Assembly (NCBI RefSeq): GCF_000515235.1
Contig: NZ_KI911558.1
Location: 2,449,896-2,513,895, forward strand
Source of the DNA: Synechococcus sp. CC9616
GTDB taxonomy: Bacteria > Cyanobacteriota > Cyanobacteriia > PCC-6307 > Cyanobiaceae
Length of the DNA stretch: 64,000 nt
Direction of reading: 5' to 3'
Below are positions 45,662-54,640 of this stretch, in pieces (the first letter of the stretch is position 1; each line of letters starts with the position of its first letter). A program made the position numbers and the translations under genes. The notes below the pieces were generated by a model. That model saw only the letters and a program-made list of their open reading frames with translations. It did not search any database and was not told the origin of the DNA.

Positions 45662-47107
45662 TCAGTCTGGCAGGAGTCGATGCAGGGGAACCCAGGGTTG
45701 AAGGCACTGCAACACCAGTTCGCCCCAGCCGCGTCCACGCACCCGTCCGTCCAGGATCGCCAGACGACCACCGTTCCGCCGCAAGGGAGATGTCGCCGCG
45801 GGGATCAGGCTCAGTGCCTCAGGTAGCAACAGGTTGCGGAACCAGTCCTGACCTCGCTGTTTCAGCTGTTCCACCCGTGCCGATGTCAAAGGGTTCTCGA
45901 GGCTGGCGATCGGCAGCAGCCCGATGATGATCTGCTCCGGCTGGGGGAGTTGGTTCTGATGCTCCAGCCACCAGGTCCAGCGGGTAGCGATCACCCCGTT
46001 CGGCTCTGGAGCGGTGGATTCCTCGACGACGCGTGTGCCGAATTCAGCCGCCAGGGCGCTGGTCAGTCGTCTTCGCAGGTTCTGATCATCGAGAAGCAAC
46101 ACCGTCAGACCTGAGCGGCCGAGAATCAGGCGCCGGCTCTGTTCGAGCAGATGCTCCGCATAGATCTCTGTGTTTGGAAGTGGTTGACGTCTGGGAGCGA
46201 AAACTGACAGTGGCTCATCCAGATCTGGCTCCCTCAGGCAGGCGCTGACGTCAGGATGAAAGCCGGCCTCGTCAAGCTCCCGATCAAGGGAACTGCTTTC
46301 ACCTCCGGTATTGAGGAGCAGCGCGGGACGGCTTGATAGCAGACCTTGAAGCAAGGCCAGCGGTTCCAATGGTTCCAGGCACCACGTCCACTGGAGCAGT
46401 TTGTGGTCAAGTTCGGCCCAGCTGCCCCATTGCGTGGGGTTCGCGTCCAGCCAAGTTGACCAGGGTTCAGGACAGGGACCGATCAAACGCAGGAGGTCTC
46501 TGAGTGCCTGTGGATCTCCACCCCTGAGCCGCACCTTTGCATCAACACGCGGTGCTTCGCTGAACAACCGGCGACCGATCCGGTCATGCAACTGCGTCAG
46601 GGCCTGATCAACCGCCGGATGGGCGCGACGCAGTTGTTCCCAGTCGCCGCTTCGAATGCGGATGGCCATGCTGCGGCGCAGCCGATGGCTGAGCTGCTCA
46701 ATCTGCGGTACGAGCAGCTGTCGGTTTTCAAGTCTGTTGTGGCGCCAGGCCCGAACCAGCTCCTTGGTGTTGAGGAGCCAGAGCCCTTCTTGGGGAGGGG
46801 GCGAGTCCCCTTCCCAGCAGGGCAATCGGAAGCCGAGTTCCCGAAGCCGAGGCAGCTCAACTTGAAGCAGCTGTTGCCGTTGTCGTTCGTTGAGGACCAG
46901 AGCGGTGTTGCGCACCTCCAGGCACAGGGGCACGAGCAGGCCAAGCCACCAACGCTCCTGGTTGCTTGGGGCCAAATGGATCAGTGTTCGATCCTCGCGT
47001 CGCAGGCTGCGCCCCACCAGTCGGCTCAGGGTCAGATGGTGGGGCCAGTCGCAGGCCCCTTGTCGCAACAGCGACTTGAGTTGGAGGTGGGACTGCGCTT
47101 CCAGCAT
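45662..47107 (-). CDS. DinG-like helicase-related protein without Walker A
   Basis: A 481-residue protein. The C-terminal segment (RRNGGRLAILDGRVRGRGWGELVLQCL) resembles the last helicase motif of DinG/XPD-type superfamily 2 proteins, where an Arg of the R-x-x-R pattern contacts ATP. The N-terminal half has no GxGKT loop; LIHLAPSNQERWW lies where it would be. No Cys cluster for Fe-S is visible. It may be a worn, ATP-independent member used as a structural or binding protein. It is divergent from tyrA with 83 bases between starts. Confidence 0.55.
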   Translation of the reverse strand: MLEAQSHLQLKSLLRQGACDWPHHLTLSRLVGRSLRREDRTLIHLAPSNQERWWLGLLVPLCLEVRNTALVLNERQRQQLLQVELPRLRELGFRLPCWEGDSPPPQEGLWLLNTKELVRAWRHNRLENRQLLVPQIEQLSHRLRRSMAIRIRSGDWEQLRRAHPAVDQALTQLHDRIGRRLFSEAPRVDAKVRLRGGDPQALRDLLRLIGPCPEPWSTWLDANPTQWGSWAELDHKLLQWTWCLEPLEPLALLQGLLSSRPALLLNTGGESSSLDRELDEAGFHPDVSACLREPDLDEPLSVFAPRRQPLPNTEIYAEHLLEQSRRLILGRSGLTVLLLDDQNLRRRLTSALAAEFGTRVVEESTAPEPNGVIATRWTWWLEHQNQLPQPEQIIIGLLPIASLENPLTSARVEQLKQRGQDWFRNLLLPEALSLIPAATSPLRRNGGRLAILDGRVRGRGWGELVLQCLQPWVPLHRLLPD

Positions 47108-47190
47108 CGGGGCACATTAAAAGGAGTTGTCGGTGCAAACCGTGCATCGCAATCCATCGAGCAACATGACGGCAGCCGAGGGGGACAGCG

Positions 47191-48063
47191 ATGGCGGCAC
47201 AACAGAGAGTGGGGGTCGTCGGTCTTGGCCTGATCGGCGGTTCTCTTGGACTTGATCTTCAGGCCAGGGGCTGCTGGGTGCAGGGTCTTGTGCACCGTCA
47301 TGAAACAGCGGAGAGGGCCATCGAACGTGGGCTTGTGAGTGCCGTCAGCACCGATCCGGCTTGCCTCGCTGGCTGCGACCTGGTGATCCTGGCCTTGCCG
47401 ATTCCTCTGCTGCTCAAGCCGGATCCCGCGCTTGTTGATGCGTTGCCCAAGGACGCTGTGGTGACGGATGTGGCGTCCGTGAAAGCACCTGTTCTGGGGG
47501 TCTGGCGCGACTGTCACCCCCGTTTCGTTGCCAGTCATCCCATGGCAGGGACGGAGCAGGCGGGCGTTGAAGCCGGTCGACGGGATCTTTTCAAAGGACG
47601 GCCATGGATTGCCACGCCCGATGGCTCAACGGATTCAGATGCCCTCTCCAGCGTGAAGGCTCTGGCATCCGGCATCGGCTGTGTCTGGAAAACGGCTGCG
47701 GCCAGCCAGCATGATCAGGCGGTTGCTCTGATCTCGCATCTTCCCGTTCTGGTCAGTGCGGCACTGCTCCGTGCGGTTGGGGACGAGCGCGATCCAGGGG
47801 TGCGTCAGCTGGCGATGGATCTGGCTTCCAGCGGTTTCGAGGACACCAGCCGGGTCGGGGGAGGCAATCCGGCATTGGGAGTGGCCATGGCTGCTGGGAA
47901 TACGGATGCTGTCCTGAAAGGTCTGGCGGCCTATCGCTGGAGCCTTGAACAGCTTGAGGAGGCTGTGCTCAATCAGAACTGGGAACAGCTTCGTCAGGAG
48001 CTTGAACGCACCCAAGCACTGAGACCCTCCTTCCTGGATGGTCGACTGGTCAGTTCAGACTGA
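47191..48063 (+). CDS. tyrA: Prephenate/arogenate dehydrogenase
   Basis: A 290-residue TyrA-type enzyme. The Rossmann loop GLGLIGGSLGLDL is at the N-terminus; DVASVKAPVL and the family His segment ASHPMAGTEQAG follow; the C-terminal helical domain (AGNTDAVLKGLAAYRWSLEQL) makes the dimer. It makes tyrosine precursors; in cyanobacteria it usually uses arogenate and NADP. Its 3' end overlaps the convergent crtD-like gene by 14 bases. Confidence 0.9.
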   Translation: MAAQQRVGVVGLGLIGGSLGLDLQARGCWVQGLVHRHETAERAIERGLVSAVSTDPACLAGCDLVILALPIPLLLKPDPALVDALPKDAVVTDVASVKAPVLGVWRDCHPRFVASHPMAGTEQAGVEAGRRDLFKGRPWIATPDGSTDSDALSSVKALASGIGCVWKTAAASQHDQAVALISHLPVLVSAALLRAVGDERDPGVRQLAMDLASSGFEDTSRVGGGNPALGVAMAAGNTDAVLKGLAAYRWSLEQLEEAVLNQNWEQLRQELERTQALRPSFLDGRLVSSD

Positions 48064-49558
48064 AGGAGGCACCGCGATTCGCCATCAGCTGACGGCAGGC
48101 ATTCAACGCTGAGAGGGTTACTCCCGCTGTCCCCTCACCTGGATAGAGGCTGTCGCCACAGAGCCAGAACCCTGGCATCGGCGTCCGTCCCGCCAATCCA
48201 AAGGGGCCGAAATGCCGGGGATGTTGGCCAAGTCCGCCAACGATTCCCTGAGGACGCCCCGTCCAGCCTGCGAAGCCGCGGGGGGTCGCGAGTTCAGCGT
48301 GCAACCACGCGGAAGGATCAAGGCCGAGCCACTGTTCCAGTTGCGATTGAATCGCCGTCAGCACCTTCCCCTTGCGACGCTGATAGGTCTCTTCATCCAA
48401 CTGGCACCAGTCAGAGGTTGGCGTGAACACGCTGGCGATCAGGGTGGCCTGGCCGATGGGTGCACGCCCATCGCCATCGCGACTGATGGACACGAACAGC
48501 GAGCCCGGATCGTCACAGCTTCTCTGCAGATGGCCTGGGCAGTCGTTCGGCAGGGCCTGACGTTTCACAACGCCGTAGAACACAAGTGCGCCGCTTGGCT
48601 TGGGCAAGCGCTCCAGCCGCCGGCGGTATCCCGCCGGCATGTCCGCGGGCATCAGCTCAGTCAGGCATTGGGGCGGCAGGCTGCAGATCACCTCTTCAGC
48701 CTCCAGTTCCTTGACCCCTCGGGGACTTTTGACCGTCAGCCTCCACCCTGCTGAGCATCGGCGGATGCCCATCACCCGATGCCGCAGTGCAAGGGTGCCG
48801 TTGTGTTGTTGCAAGGCTGAGACGAGCCGATCGCTCAGGATCTGCATGGAGCCGTGCAGATGCCAGAGGCCCAGTGGCGCCTGAGCCATCTGCAGCACGG
48901 TGGCGCCGTAGAGAGCTGCCGTGCGATGGGCTGGCTCCTGGGAATAGAGCTTCAGCTGAAGATCCAGAAAGTGACGCAGCCGTCGATCACCCTCGCAGCC
49001 ACAAAGGCCCTGGAGATCGGCCATGGTCAGCCCCGTCAGCAAGCTCGAGGCAAAGGTTTCTGGACGAAGAGACTTCAGCAGTTGTTGAAGGTCCCATCCG
49101 TTGCGGGGTGTGACGACCGGATCACGCGATGCAAAAGCCCAGTTGCTCTTGTGGATGGCAAGGCAGACCTGCCAGAACCTCTCACTTCCAGGGAACTGAC
49201 GCTCGCGTTCGTGGGCCCATCGCTCGGGGTCGTTCCACAAACGGATCGGTTCTGAGCCATCGGCGAGATCCACCTCGCAACCAGGATCGAGGATGTCCGC
49301 CTCTGGGATCTGGACGCCCAGATGTCGGAAGACCCGTTCATGGCTGCCCCCCGGCTCCAGTCCTGCGACCTGGGTTGCCCCGACATCAAAGGTCCAGGGC
49401 CCACGTTTGAAGGTGCCAGCGCAACCTCCCGGCTGATGATGGGCCTCCAGCAGGGTGACCTGCACGTCCTGCCTGGCGAGCAGTCCAGCCGCGGTGAGGC
49501 CGGCAATGCCGCCACCGATCACAATCACATTGGTTGTGCCCAAGCGGTTCGCCTCCAC
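48050..49558 (-). CDS. crtD: Carotenoid desaturase/isomerase-type FAD enzyme, probably CrtD
   Basis: A flavin amine-oxidase-fold protein of about 502 residues. The FAD-binding motif VIVIGGGIAGLTAAGLLARQ and the following LLEAHHQPGGCAGTFKRG are at the N-terminus; the C-terminal FAD motif is FWLCGDSLYPGEGTAGVTLSALNA. The segment FDVGATQVAGLEPGG fits the CrtD (C-3',4' desaturase) subgroup, which acts in carotenoid glycoside synthesis; a CrtISO-like role is the alternative. The start is uncertain: GTG 49558 is chosen; a TTG 45 bases further up is weaker. Confidence 0.68.
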   Translation of the reverse strand: MEANRLGTTNVIVIGGGIAGLTAAGLLARQDVQVTLLEAHHQPGGCAGTFKRGPWTFDVGATQVAGLEPGGSHERVFRHLGVQIPEADILDPGCEVDLADGSEPIRLWNDPERWAHERERQFPGSERFWQVCLAIHKSNWAFASRDPVVTPRNGWDLQQLLKSLRPETFASSLLTGLTMADLQGLCGCEGDRRLRHFLDLQLKLYSQEPAHRTAALYGATVLQMAQAPLGLWHLHGSMQILSDRLVSALQQHNGTLALRHRVMGIRRCSAGWRLTVKSPRGVKELEAEEVICSLPPQCLTELMPADMPAGYRRRLERLPKPSGALVFYGVVKRQALPNDCPGHLQRSCDDPGSLFVSISRDGDGRAPIGQATLIASVFTPTSDWCQLDEETYQRRKGKVLTAIQSQLEQWLGLDPSAWLHAELATPRGFAGWTGRPQGIVGGLGQHPRHFGPFGLAGRTPMPGFWLCGDSLYPGEGTAGVTLSALNACRQLMANRGASFSLN

Positions 49559-49593
49559 CGCGGCATGCTGGCAACAGCAAAGGCCCTCTGCGG

Positions 49594-50487
49594 ATGGACT
49601 CAAGCCTGCAAGAGGCCCTTGTCGCCCCCAACGGGCTTCTTGCCGGGGAAACCCTGGAGTCGGTGCATCCCGTGAGTGGTGGTTGCATTCATCGAGCCTG
49701 GCGTTTGTCCCTGCGTGGCGGTCGGACCGTGTTCGCCAAAAGTGGAACGTCGCAGGCGATCGATCTGTTCGAGGTTGAGGCGGATGCTCTGGAGTCCTTG
49801 CATGACCATGCCTCTCCAGAGTTGCTGGTGGTGCCTCGCCCTCTGGGCTTCTGCCAAACGGAAGCCCATGCCGTTCTGCTGTTGCCCTGGCTGGAGTTGG
49901 GCGCCGGCAATGCGACGGCTCTTGGACGTGGATTGGCGTTACTGCATCAGAGGTCGTCGGTTGCCCCCGAGTCTCACCGCTTTGGTTGGCATCGCGACGG
50001 TTTCATCGGTGCTGGCCCCCAGCCCGGTGGATGGCGTGATCGATGGGGGGATGCCTTCACAGAGCTGCGATTGCTCCCTCAGCTGAAGCTTGGTCGATCC
50101 TGGGGCTTGAACCTCGAGGACTGTCTCCCACTCCTGGAGGCTCTCGCCAGCCATCTGAATCGGCTTTTGATCACCCCCTCACTGGTGCATGGAGACCTCT
50201 GGGGGGGCAATGCAGGTGCTCTTTCGGACGGCCGAGGCACAATTTTCGACCCCGCAGCCTGGTGGGCTCACCACGAAGTTGATCTGGCAATGACGCACCT
50301 GTTCGGTGGATTTTCAAAGGATTTCTATCGTGCGTACAACTCAGTGATTCCTGCTCAGCAGGGATTTGAAGATCGAATCGAGATCTACAACTTTTATCAC
50401 CTGCTGAATCACGCCAATCTCTTCGGCGGTGGCTACATCGAACAATCAAAGGCTTGTTTGAGAAGCCTTGTCAGACGCCTGATTTGA
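49594..50487 (+). CDS. Fructosamine-3-kinase family protein
   Basis: A 297-residue aminoglycoside-phosphotransferase-fold kinase. The catalytic loop VHGDLWGGNAGAL and the metal-binding FDPAAWWAHHEVDLAM are clear, as is the N-terminal GGCIHRAWRLSLRGG nucleotide-loop region. The family phosphorylates sugar adducts on protein lysines (deglycation) or small ribulosamines. Cytoplasmic. ATG 49594 begins 36 bases from the divergent crtD-like start. Confidence 0.88.
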   Translation: MDSSLQEALVAPNGLLAGETLESVHPVSGGCIHRAWRLSLRGGRTVFAKSGTSQAIDLFEVEADALESLHDHASPELLVVPRPLGFCQTEAHAVLLLPWLELGAGNATALGRGLALLHQRSSVAPESHRFGWHRDGFIGAGPQPGGWRDRWGDAFTELRLLPQLKLGRSWGLNLEDCLPLLEALASHLNRLLITPSLVHGDLWGGNAGALSDGRGTIFDPAAWWAHHEVDLAMTHLFGGFSKDFYRAYNSVIPAQQGFEDRIEIYNFYHLLNHANLFGGGYIEQSKACLRSLVRRLI

Positions 50488-50497
50488 GCGTCATGGA

Positions 50498-50890
50498 TCA
50501 ACCGAGATATTCCTGCCTGAGGGTTTGAACTTTTTTGATCAGAGCGTTGCGCTTGTCGCTGGTGGTGAGATTTTTCCAGCTCCATTGACCGACGACGACC
50601 ACACCCAGGAGTTCCAGCAGACCGGGAACGACAGGAAGAAGATTGATGGTGTCCAGAATCCCTTTGATCAGAATCTGGGCAACGATGACGGCAGCGAAGA
50701 TTCCGACGATCTTGCCGATACGCCCCATCTGATTCCAGTCAACTTGGTCGAGGGTCTCGTTCACTTTCCCGAGCACATCGCTGTAGCGCTCCGCGAACGA
50801 TGTGCCCTCATCAGGGGCCCCAGTTCCGCTATCAACTGCCGAATCCTGAGTTTCAGCGGCATCCTTCACTTCAGTGGTGGCGTCACTCAT
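50498..50890 (-). CDS. CAAD-domain thylakoid protein (CURT1-like)
   Basis: A 130-residue protein with an acidic, Ser/Thr-rich N-terminus, then two close hydrophobic helices (IGKIVGIFAAVIVAQILIKGI; VPGLLELLGVVVVGQW) and a basic amphipathic end. This is the CAAD domain, which anchors some cyanobacterial tRNA synthetases and forms stand-alone CURT1-type proteins that bend thylakoid membranes. No synthetase part is fused here. Converges on the fructosamine-kinase gene. Confidence 0.85.
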   Translation of the reverse strand: MSDATTEVKDAAETQDSAVDSGTGAPDEGTSFAERYSDVLGKVNETLDQVDWNQMGRIGKIVGIFAAVIVAQILIKGILDTINLLPVVPGLLELLGVVVVGQWSWKNLTTSDKRNALIKKVQTLRQEYLG

Positions 50891-50936
50891 GGGGTCGAGG
50901 GGCTCACTTAAATGGTCAGCTGAGCGTATCGGTGAG

Positions 50937-51398
50937 ATGCACTTTGTGCCATCGCTGCTGTGCCTGAATCATCAATGCCTCACGGTTCTTGATTGCAATT
51001 TCCGTGCAAGATATCCAGAGGAGGGATGCGCCCTGTTGCTTGGTCCCATCCCAACGCAATCGCATTGGCTGGTGAACACGGTCTGGCCCTGTTGCAACGT
51101 CTGGCAGCCGCCAGAGGAGCGGACCAGCTGTTTTGCCATTGATCCGCGGGAACAGCTGGCAGCACAGCGCTGGGCACGTGGCAAGGGCCTGCAGCCACTT
51201 GCCGTGGCCCATTCACATCCCGGAACAGCGGCGTTCCCATCAGAGCAGGACCGGCGGCTTGGTCTCCCCGAAGCACTGATGCTGATCACGGATCGCGATG
51301 GTCTTCCGCGCGCCTGGTGGCTGGATGCGGATCGTCGGGTCACGTCGATCCCGATGGAGGTCTGGGACAGTGGTCGAAGCCAGGGGGCCTGCTTGTGA
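50937..51398 (+). CDS. JAMM/M67-family metallopeptidase
   Basis: A 153-residue MPN+ domain with a complete JAMM motif: Glu29 in EEGCALLLG, then His92-Ser-His94-x7-Ser102-x2-Asp105 (AHSHPGTAAFPSEQD). The zinc enzyme cleaves after a C-terminal Gly-Gly of ubiquitin-like or sulfur-carrier proteins. Its stop overlaps the next gene by four bases (GTGA), an E1-like/rhodanese protein, so the pair probably acts together on a sulfur carrier. Confidence 0.88.
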   Translation: MHFVPSLLCLNHQCLTVLDCNFRARYPEEGCALLLGPIPTQSHWLVNTVWPCCNVWQPPEERTSCFAIDPREQLAAQRWARGKGLQPLAVAHSHPGTAAFPSEQDRRLGLPEALMLITDRDGLPRAWWLDADRRVTSIPMEVWDSGRSQGACL

Positions 51399-52546
51399 CC
51401 ACCTCCTCGACAGGAAGCAACAACGATCTGACGCCCGCTGAACGGGAGCGTTACTCCCGTCATCTGCTGCTCCCTGAAGTGGGAACCGATGGTCAGAAGC
51501 GTCTCCGAGCTGCATCTGTCCTGTGTGTTGGTTGTGGAGGACTTGGCTCGCCCCTTCTTCTTTATCTCGCTGCAGCTGGTGTTGGTCGTATCGGCATTGT
51601 GGACGGTGATGTTGTCGAGCTCTCGAACCTGCAGCGTCAGGTGATTCATGGTGAAGGCTGGCTGGGTCGCTCGAAAGCGCAATCCGCAGCCAGTCGCATC
51701 GCTGATCTCAATTCGGGTTGCCGGGTCGACGTCCATGAGCAGATGCTCTCGATCGAGAACGCTCTGGATCTGATCGCTCCCTACGACCTGGTGTGCGACG
51801 GAACCGACAACTTCCCGACCCGTTTTCTGGTGAACGATGCCTGTGTGTTGCTTGGCAAGCCACTGATCTACGGCTCGGTGCAGCGGTTCGTCGGACAGGT
51901 CAGTGTGTTTAATCGAACGGCTGACAGCCCCAACTACAGAGATCTGTTGACGGAACCCCCGCCGCCCGGGGAAGTGCCCTCCTGCGCAGAAGCCGGTGTG
52001 ATGGGCGTCATGCCAGGGCTGATCGGTTTGCTCCAGGCGAGCGAAGCCATCAAGCTGATCACAGACATCGGTCTCCCCCTCGATGGCCGTCTGCTTGTGG
52101 TGGATGCCCTGACGATGCGTTTCCGGGAGTTGACCCTCAAGGTGGATCCGGCTCGGCAGCCGATCGAGAACCTGATTGACTACCGCCAGTTCTGCCGCCC
52201 GGAGTTGCTTGCGATGGACAGCATCAGTGTCACCGAGCTCAATGCATTGCTGGAGGCCGAAGCGGATGATGTGGTCCTCATCGACGTGCGGAACCCCTCC
52301 GAGGCAGAGGTGGCGTCGATTGCGGGGAGTCATTTGATTCCCATGTCAACCATCGAAAACGGAGAGGCCGTGGATCAGGTGCGATCGCTGGCGCAGGGCA
52401 AACGTCTTTACGTGCACTGCAAGCTGGGTGGACGCTCGGCTCGTGCCGTTCAGATGCTGGGGAGCCACGGCATCGAGGCCATCAACGTCGACGGCGGCAT
52501 CGACGCCTGGGCTCAGCTCATCGATGCGGAGATGGCCCGCTATTGA
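51395..52546 (+). CDS. moeB: ThiF/MoeB-type E1 adenylyltransferase with rhodanese domain
   Basis: A 383-residue fusion. Residues 1-260: an E1-like adenylation domain (VLCVGCGGLGSPLLLYLAA, nucleotide loop at 46-52; IVDGDVVELSNLQRQ; VCDGTDNFPTRFLVND). Residues 275-383: a rhodanese domain with active-site Cys342 in VHCKLGGRSARA. It adenylates the C-terminus of a sulfur carrier (MoaD/ThiS-like) and passes on sulfur. The start is GTG 51395, overlapping the JAMM gene stop. A MoaD- or ThiS-like gene is not adjacent. MoeB is the usual name, but ThiF/UBA4-type use is possible. Confidence 0.88.
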   Translation: MTTSSTGSNNDLTPAERERYSRHLLLPEVGTDGQKRLRAASVLCVGCGGLGSPLLLYLAAAGVGRIGIVDGDVVELSNLQRQVIHGEGWLGRSKAQSAASRIADLNSGCRVDVHEQMLSIENALDLIAPYDLVCDGTDNFPTRFLVNDACVLLGKPLIYGSVQRFVGQVSVFNRTADSPNYRDLLTEPPPPGEVPSCAEAGVMGVMPGLIGLLQASEAIKLITDIGLPLDGRLLVVDALTMRFRELTLKVDPARQPIENLIDYRQFCRPELLAMDSISVTELNALLEAEADDVVLIDVRNPSEAEVASIAGSHLIPMSTIENGEAVDQVRSLAQGKRLYVHCKLGGRSARAVQMLGSHGIEAINVDGGIDAWAQLIDAEMARY

Positions 52547-52552
52547 TGGAGG

Positions 52553-53701
52553 TCAGTAGTCCACCCCGCGTTTGAGATCGACGCCCTGCTCGGCGTAATG
52601 CTTGTGGCACACCATTTCGGAGTGAATGCTGGCGAGGTCGAAGTAGGCAGGTGGCGTTTTGCACCGGCCCGTGATGATCACTTCCGTCTCCAGGGGTTTG
52701 CGCAGGAGTGTCTGAACAATCGGTTCTACCGGTAGAAGCTCAAGATCCACCGTCGGGTTGAGCTCATCGAGAATCACAGTTTTGTAGAGACCACTCGAAA
52801 TGGCAGCCCGTGCGATTTCCCAGGCTCGCTCCGCTTCCACGTAATCGATCGGTTCTTGCTGGCCGCGCCAGACGATGGCATCCCGCCCGGAGCGCAGGTG
52901 ATCCACCAGATGTGGGTAACTTTCCCGCAGGGCGGCGATGGCCGCGTCCTCGGTGTATCCCGTTCCCCCCTTGAGCCACTGCAGGATCAACACCCTGTGA
53001 CTTTTGTCCTGACTGATGCCTCGCCCGATGGCCTGCAGCGCTTTGCCCAGGGCACTGGTTGATTTGCCTTTTCCCTCGCCGGTGTAGATCTCGATCCCAC
53101 TGCTCATGGTCAAAGGGATCACGTGGTCGTTGTCCAGACCCGGACGACGATGGGCCCGCATTTCCGAATGGAGATCTGCCTCCTGGATCAGAGGGGCTGG
53201 TGCGGCACGACCGGTGACGATGATCTCCATTCCTTCCGGACGGTTCGCCAGGGTTCTGACCACGTCATCGATGTCCAGCAGTCCGAGATCCAGCACTGGA
53301 TTCAGTTCATCGAGCACGACGACGGAGTAAAGGGCGCTGGCGATTGCCCCCTTGGCGATCACCCAACCCCTCTCGGCCTCTTCCCGGTCAAAACGGGTGG
53401 ATTCCTCAGCGGTGAAATGGTCAGCCCGCCCTGTGCGGAGCTGATCGATCAGATGGGGAAATCCCTGCTGTAGTGCTTCTATCGCAGCATCTTCGTCGTA
53501 AGAGCGGCCAGGTCCTTTGAGGAAACGCAGCAGCAGAACCCGGGTCCGACGCTGTTCACAGATGCCGAGTCCAATGGTTCGAAGCACAACACCAAGGGCG
53601 GCCTGGCTTTTGCCCTTCCCCTCTCCGTCGTAGACGTGCAGCTGTCCCTGGCTGCGTTCTCGGCTGTCCGCCGCGGTAACAATGCCGATGCTCCGGGGCA
53701 T
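52553..53701 (-). CDS. cobO: CobO, tandemly duplicated corrinoid adenosyltransferase
   Basis: A 382-residue protein made of two CobO/BtuR-like halves. Each has its own P-loop (GEGKGKS at 26-32 and again at 208-214), its own acidic motif (VVLDELNPVLDLGLL; VILDELNPTVDLELL) and its own end segment (IIVTGRAAPAPLI; VIITGRCKTPPAYF). The second half keeps the RCKTPP-like form of normal CobO. The enzyme transfers adenosyl from ATP to cob(I)yrinate diamide in B12 synthesis. The usual family length is about 200. Confidence 0.88.
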   Translation of the reverse strand: MPRSIGIVTAADSRERSQGQLHVYDGEGKGKSQAALGVVLRTIGLGICEQRRTRVLLLRFLKGPGRSYDEDAAIEALQQGFPHLIDQLRTGRADHFTAEESTRFDREEAERGWVIAKGAIASALYSVVVLDELNPVLDLGLLDIDDVVRTLANRPEGMEIIVTGRAAPAPLIQEADLHSEMRAHRRPGLDNDHVIPLTMSSGIEIYTGEGKGKSTSALGKALQAIGRGISQDKSHRVLILQWLKGGTGYTEDAAIAALRESYPHLVDHLRSGRDAIVWRGQQEPIDYVEAERAWEIARAAISSGLYKTVILDELNPTVDLELLPVEPIVQTLLRKPLETEVIITGRCKTPPAYFDLASIHSEMVCHKHYAEQGVDLKRGVDY

Positions 53702-53754
53702 GGACGCAGCTCTTACGGTTGGAGCCTAACGAGATCGTTCAGGTTGTCCCGCTG

Positions 53755-54594
53755 ATGTTCCGGCTGCAGGAAACGTTGCCAGCTCGGGAGGCCGAACAGC
53801 TTGAGCGGCTGAGGCATTGGTTCAGGCAGTGGCAGCCTGATCGTCCATTGATCTGTGTGGCCTATTCCGGTGGTGTCGACAGCACCTTGGTGGCTGCAAT
53901 CGCCCATGAGCAGCAGGGCGAATGTGCCCTTGCCGTGACTGGAGTGTCTCCCGCCCTGGCCCCCCACCTGTTGCAGGAGGCGAGAACTCAGGCAGGTTGG
54001 ATCGGAATCCGGCACCAGGAGTGCAGGACCCGCGAACTTGATAATCCTGCGTACCGCAGCAATCCTCAGGATCGCTGTTACGCCTGCAAGCAGGAACTGC
54101 ATGAGCACCTGAGTCAGGTGATTGCCGCTGCCGAGGGCGGCTTGGTGATCGATGGTGTCAATCTCGACGATCTCGGGGATCACCGGCCTGGAATCCAGGC
54201 CGCACGGGAGGCTGGCGTTCGTTCTCCCCTGGCGGAATTAGGAATCGACAAGGCCGCGATTCGCCAACTCTCACAAGCGCTGGGTTTCCCTTGGTGGGAT
54301 AAACCTGCGCAGCCATGCCTGGCATCGCGGTTTCCCTACGGAGAATCGATTACGGCAGATCGTCTGCGCCGGGTTGGAGCTGCTGAGGCATGGCTGATCC
54401 AGCGAGGCTTCAATCGCATCAGAGTGCGTAGTCAGGGATTGGCGGCGCGCATCGAAATTCCGCGCGATCAGATCAGCACCCTGATTGCACTGGCCGAAAA
54501 AGAGCCTTTGGTGTCTGAGTTGATGGCTCTGGGATTCACGTCGGTGAGTGTTGACCTTGAAGGTCTGGTCAGCGGCAAACTCAATCGCCGCTGA
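53755..54594 (+). CDS. larE: LarE-type sulfur-insertion ATPase
   Basis: A 279-residue PP-loop ATPase of the LarE group. The P-loop is AYSGGVDSTLVAAI; RNPQDR-type region is SNPQDRCYACKQEL; the sacrificial cysteine position is in QPCLASRFPYGES. LarE adds sulfur to a nicotinate-derived cofactor (NPN) of lactate racemase; the wider family does other ATP-driven sulfur insertions. larB and larC are not nearby, so the target here is uncertain. ATG 53755 is chosen over a TTG at 53719. Divergent from cobO. Confidence 0.82.
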   Translation: MFRLQETLPAREAEQLERLRHWFRQWQPDRPLICVAYSGGVDSTLVAAIAHEQQGECALAVTGVSPALAPHLLQEARTQAGWIGIRHQECRTRELDNPAYRSNPQDRCYACKQELHEHLSQVIAAAEGGLVIDGVNLDDLGDHRPGIQAAREAGVRSPLAELGIDKAAIRQLSQALGFPWWDKPAQPCLASRFPYGESITADRLRRVGAAEAWLIQRGFNRIRVRSQGLAARIEIPRDQISTLIALAEKEPLVSELMALGFTSVSVDLEGLVSGKLNRR

Positions 54595-54640
54595 TCAGTT
54601 CAGAGTCATCTCAGAGCGGCATCCTCTCGATCACAACGGA

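Noticed and set aside
50972-52333. 453-codon minus-strand frame over the JAMM and E1-rhodanese genes
   Set aside because: Long but antisense to two genes with complete catalytic motifs; no recognisable domain of its own.
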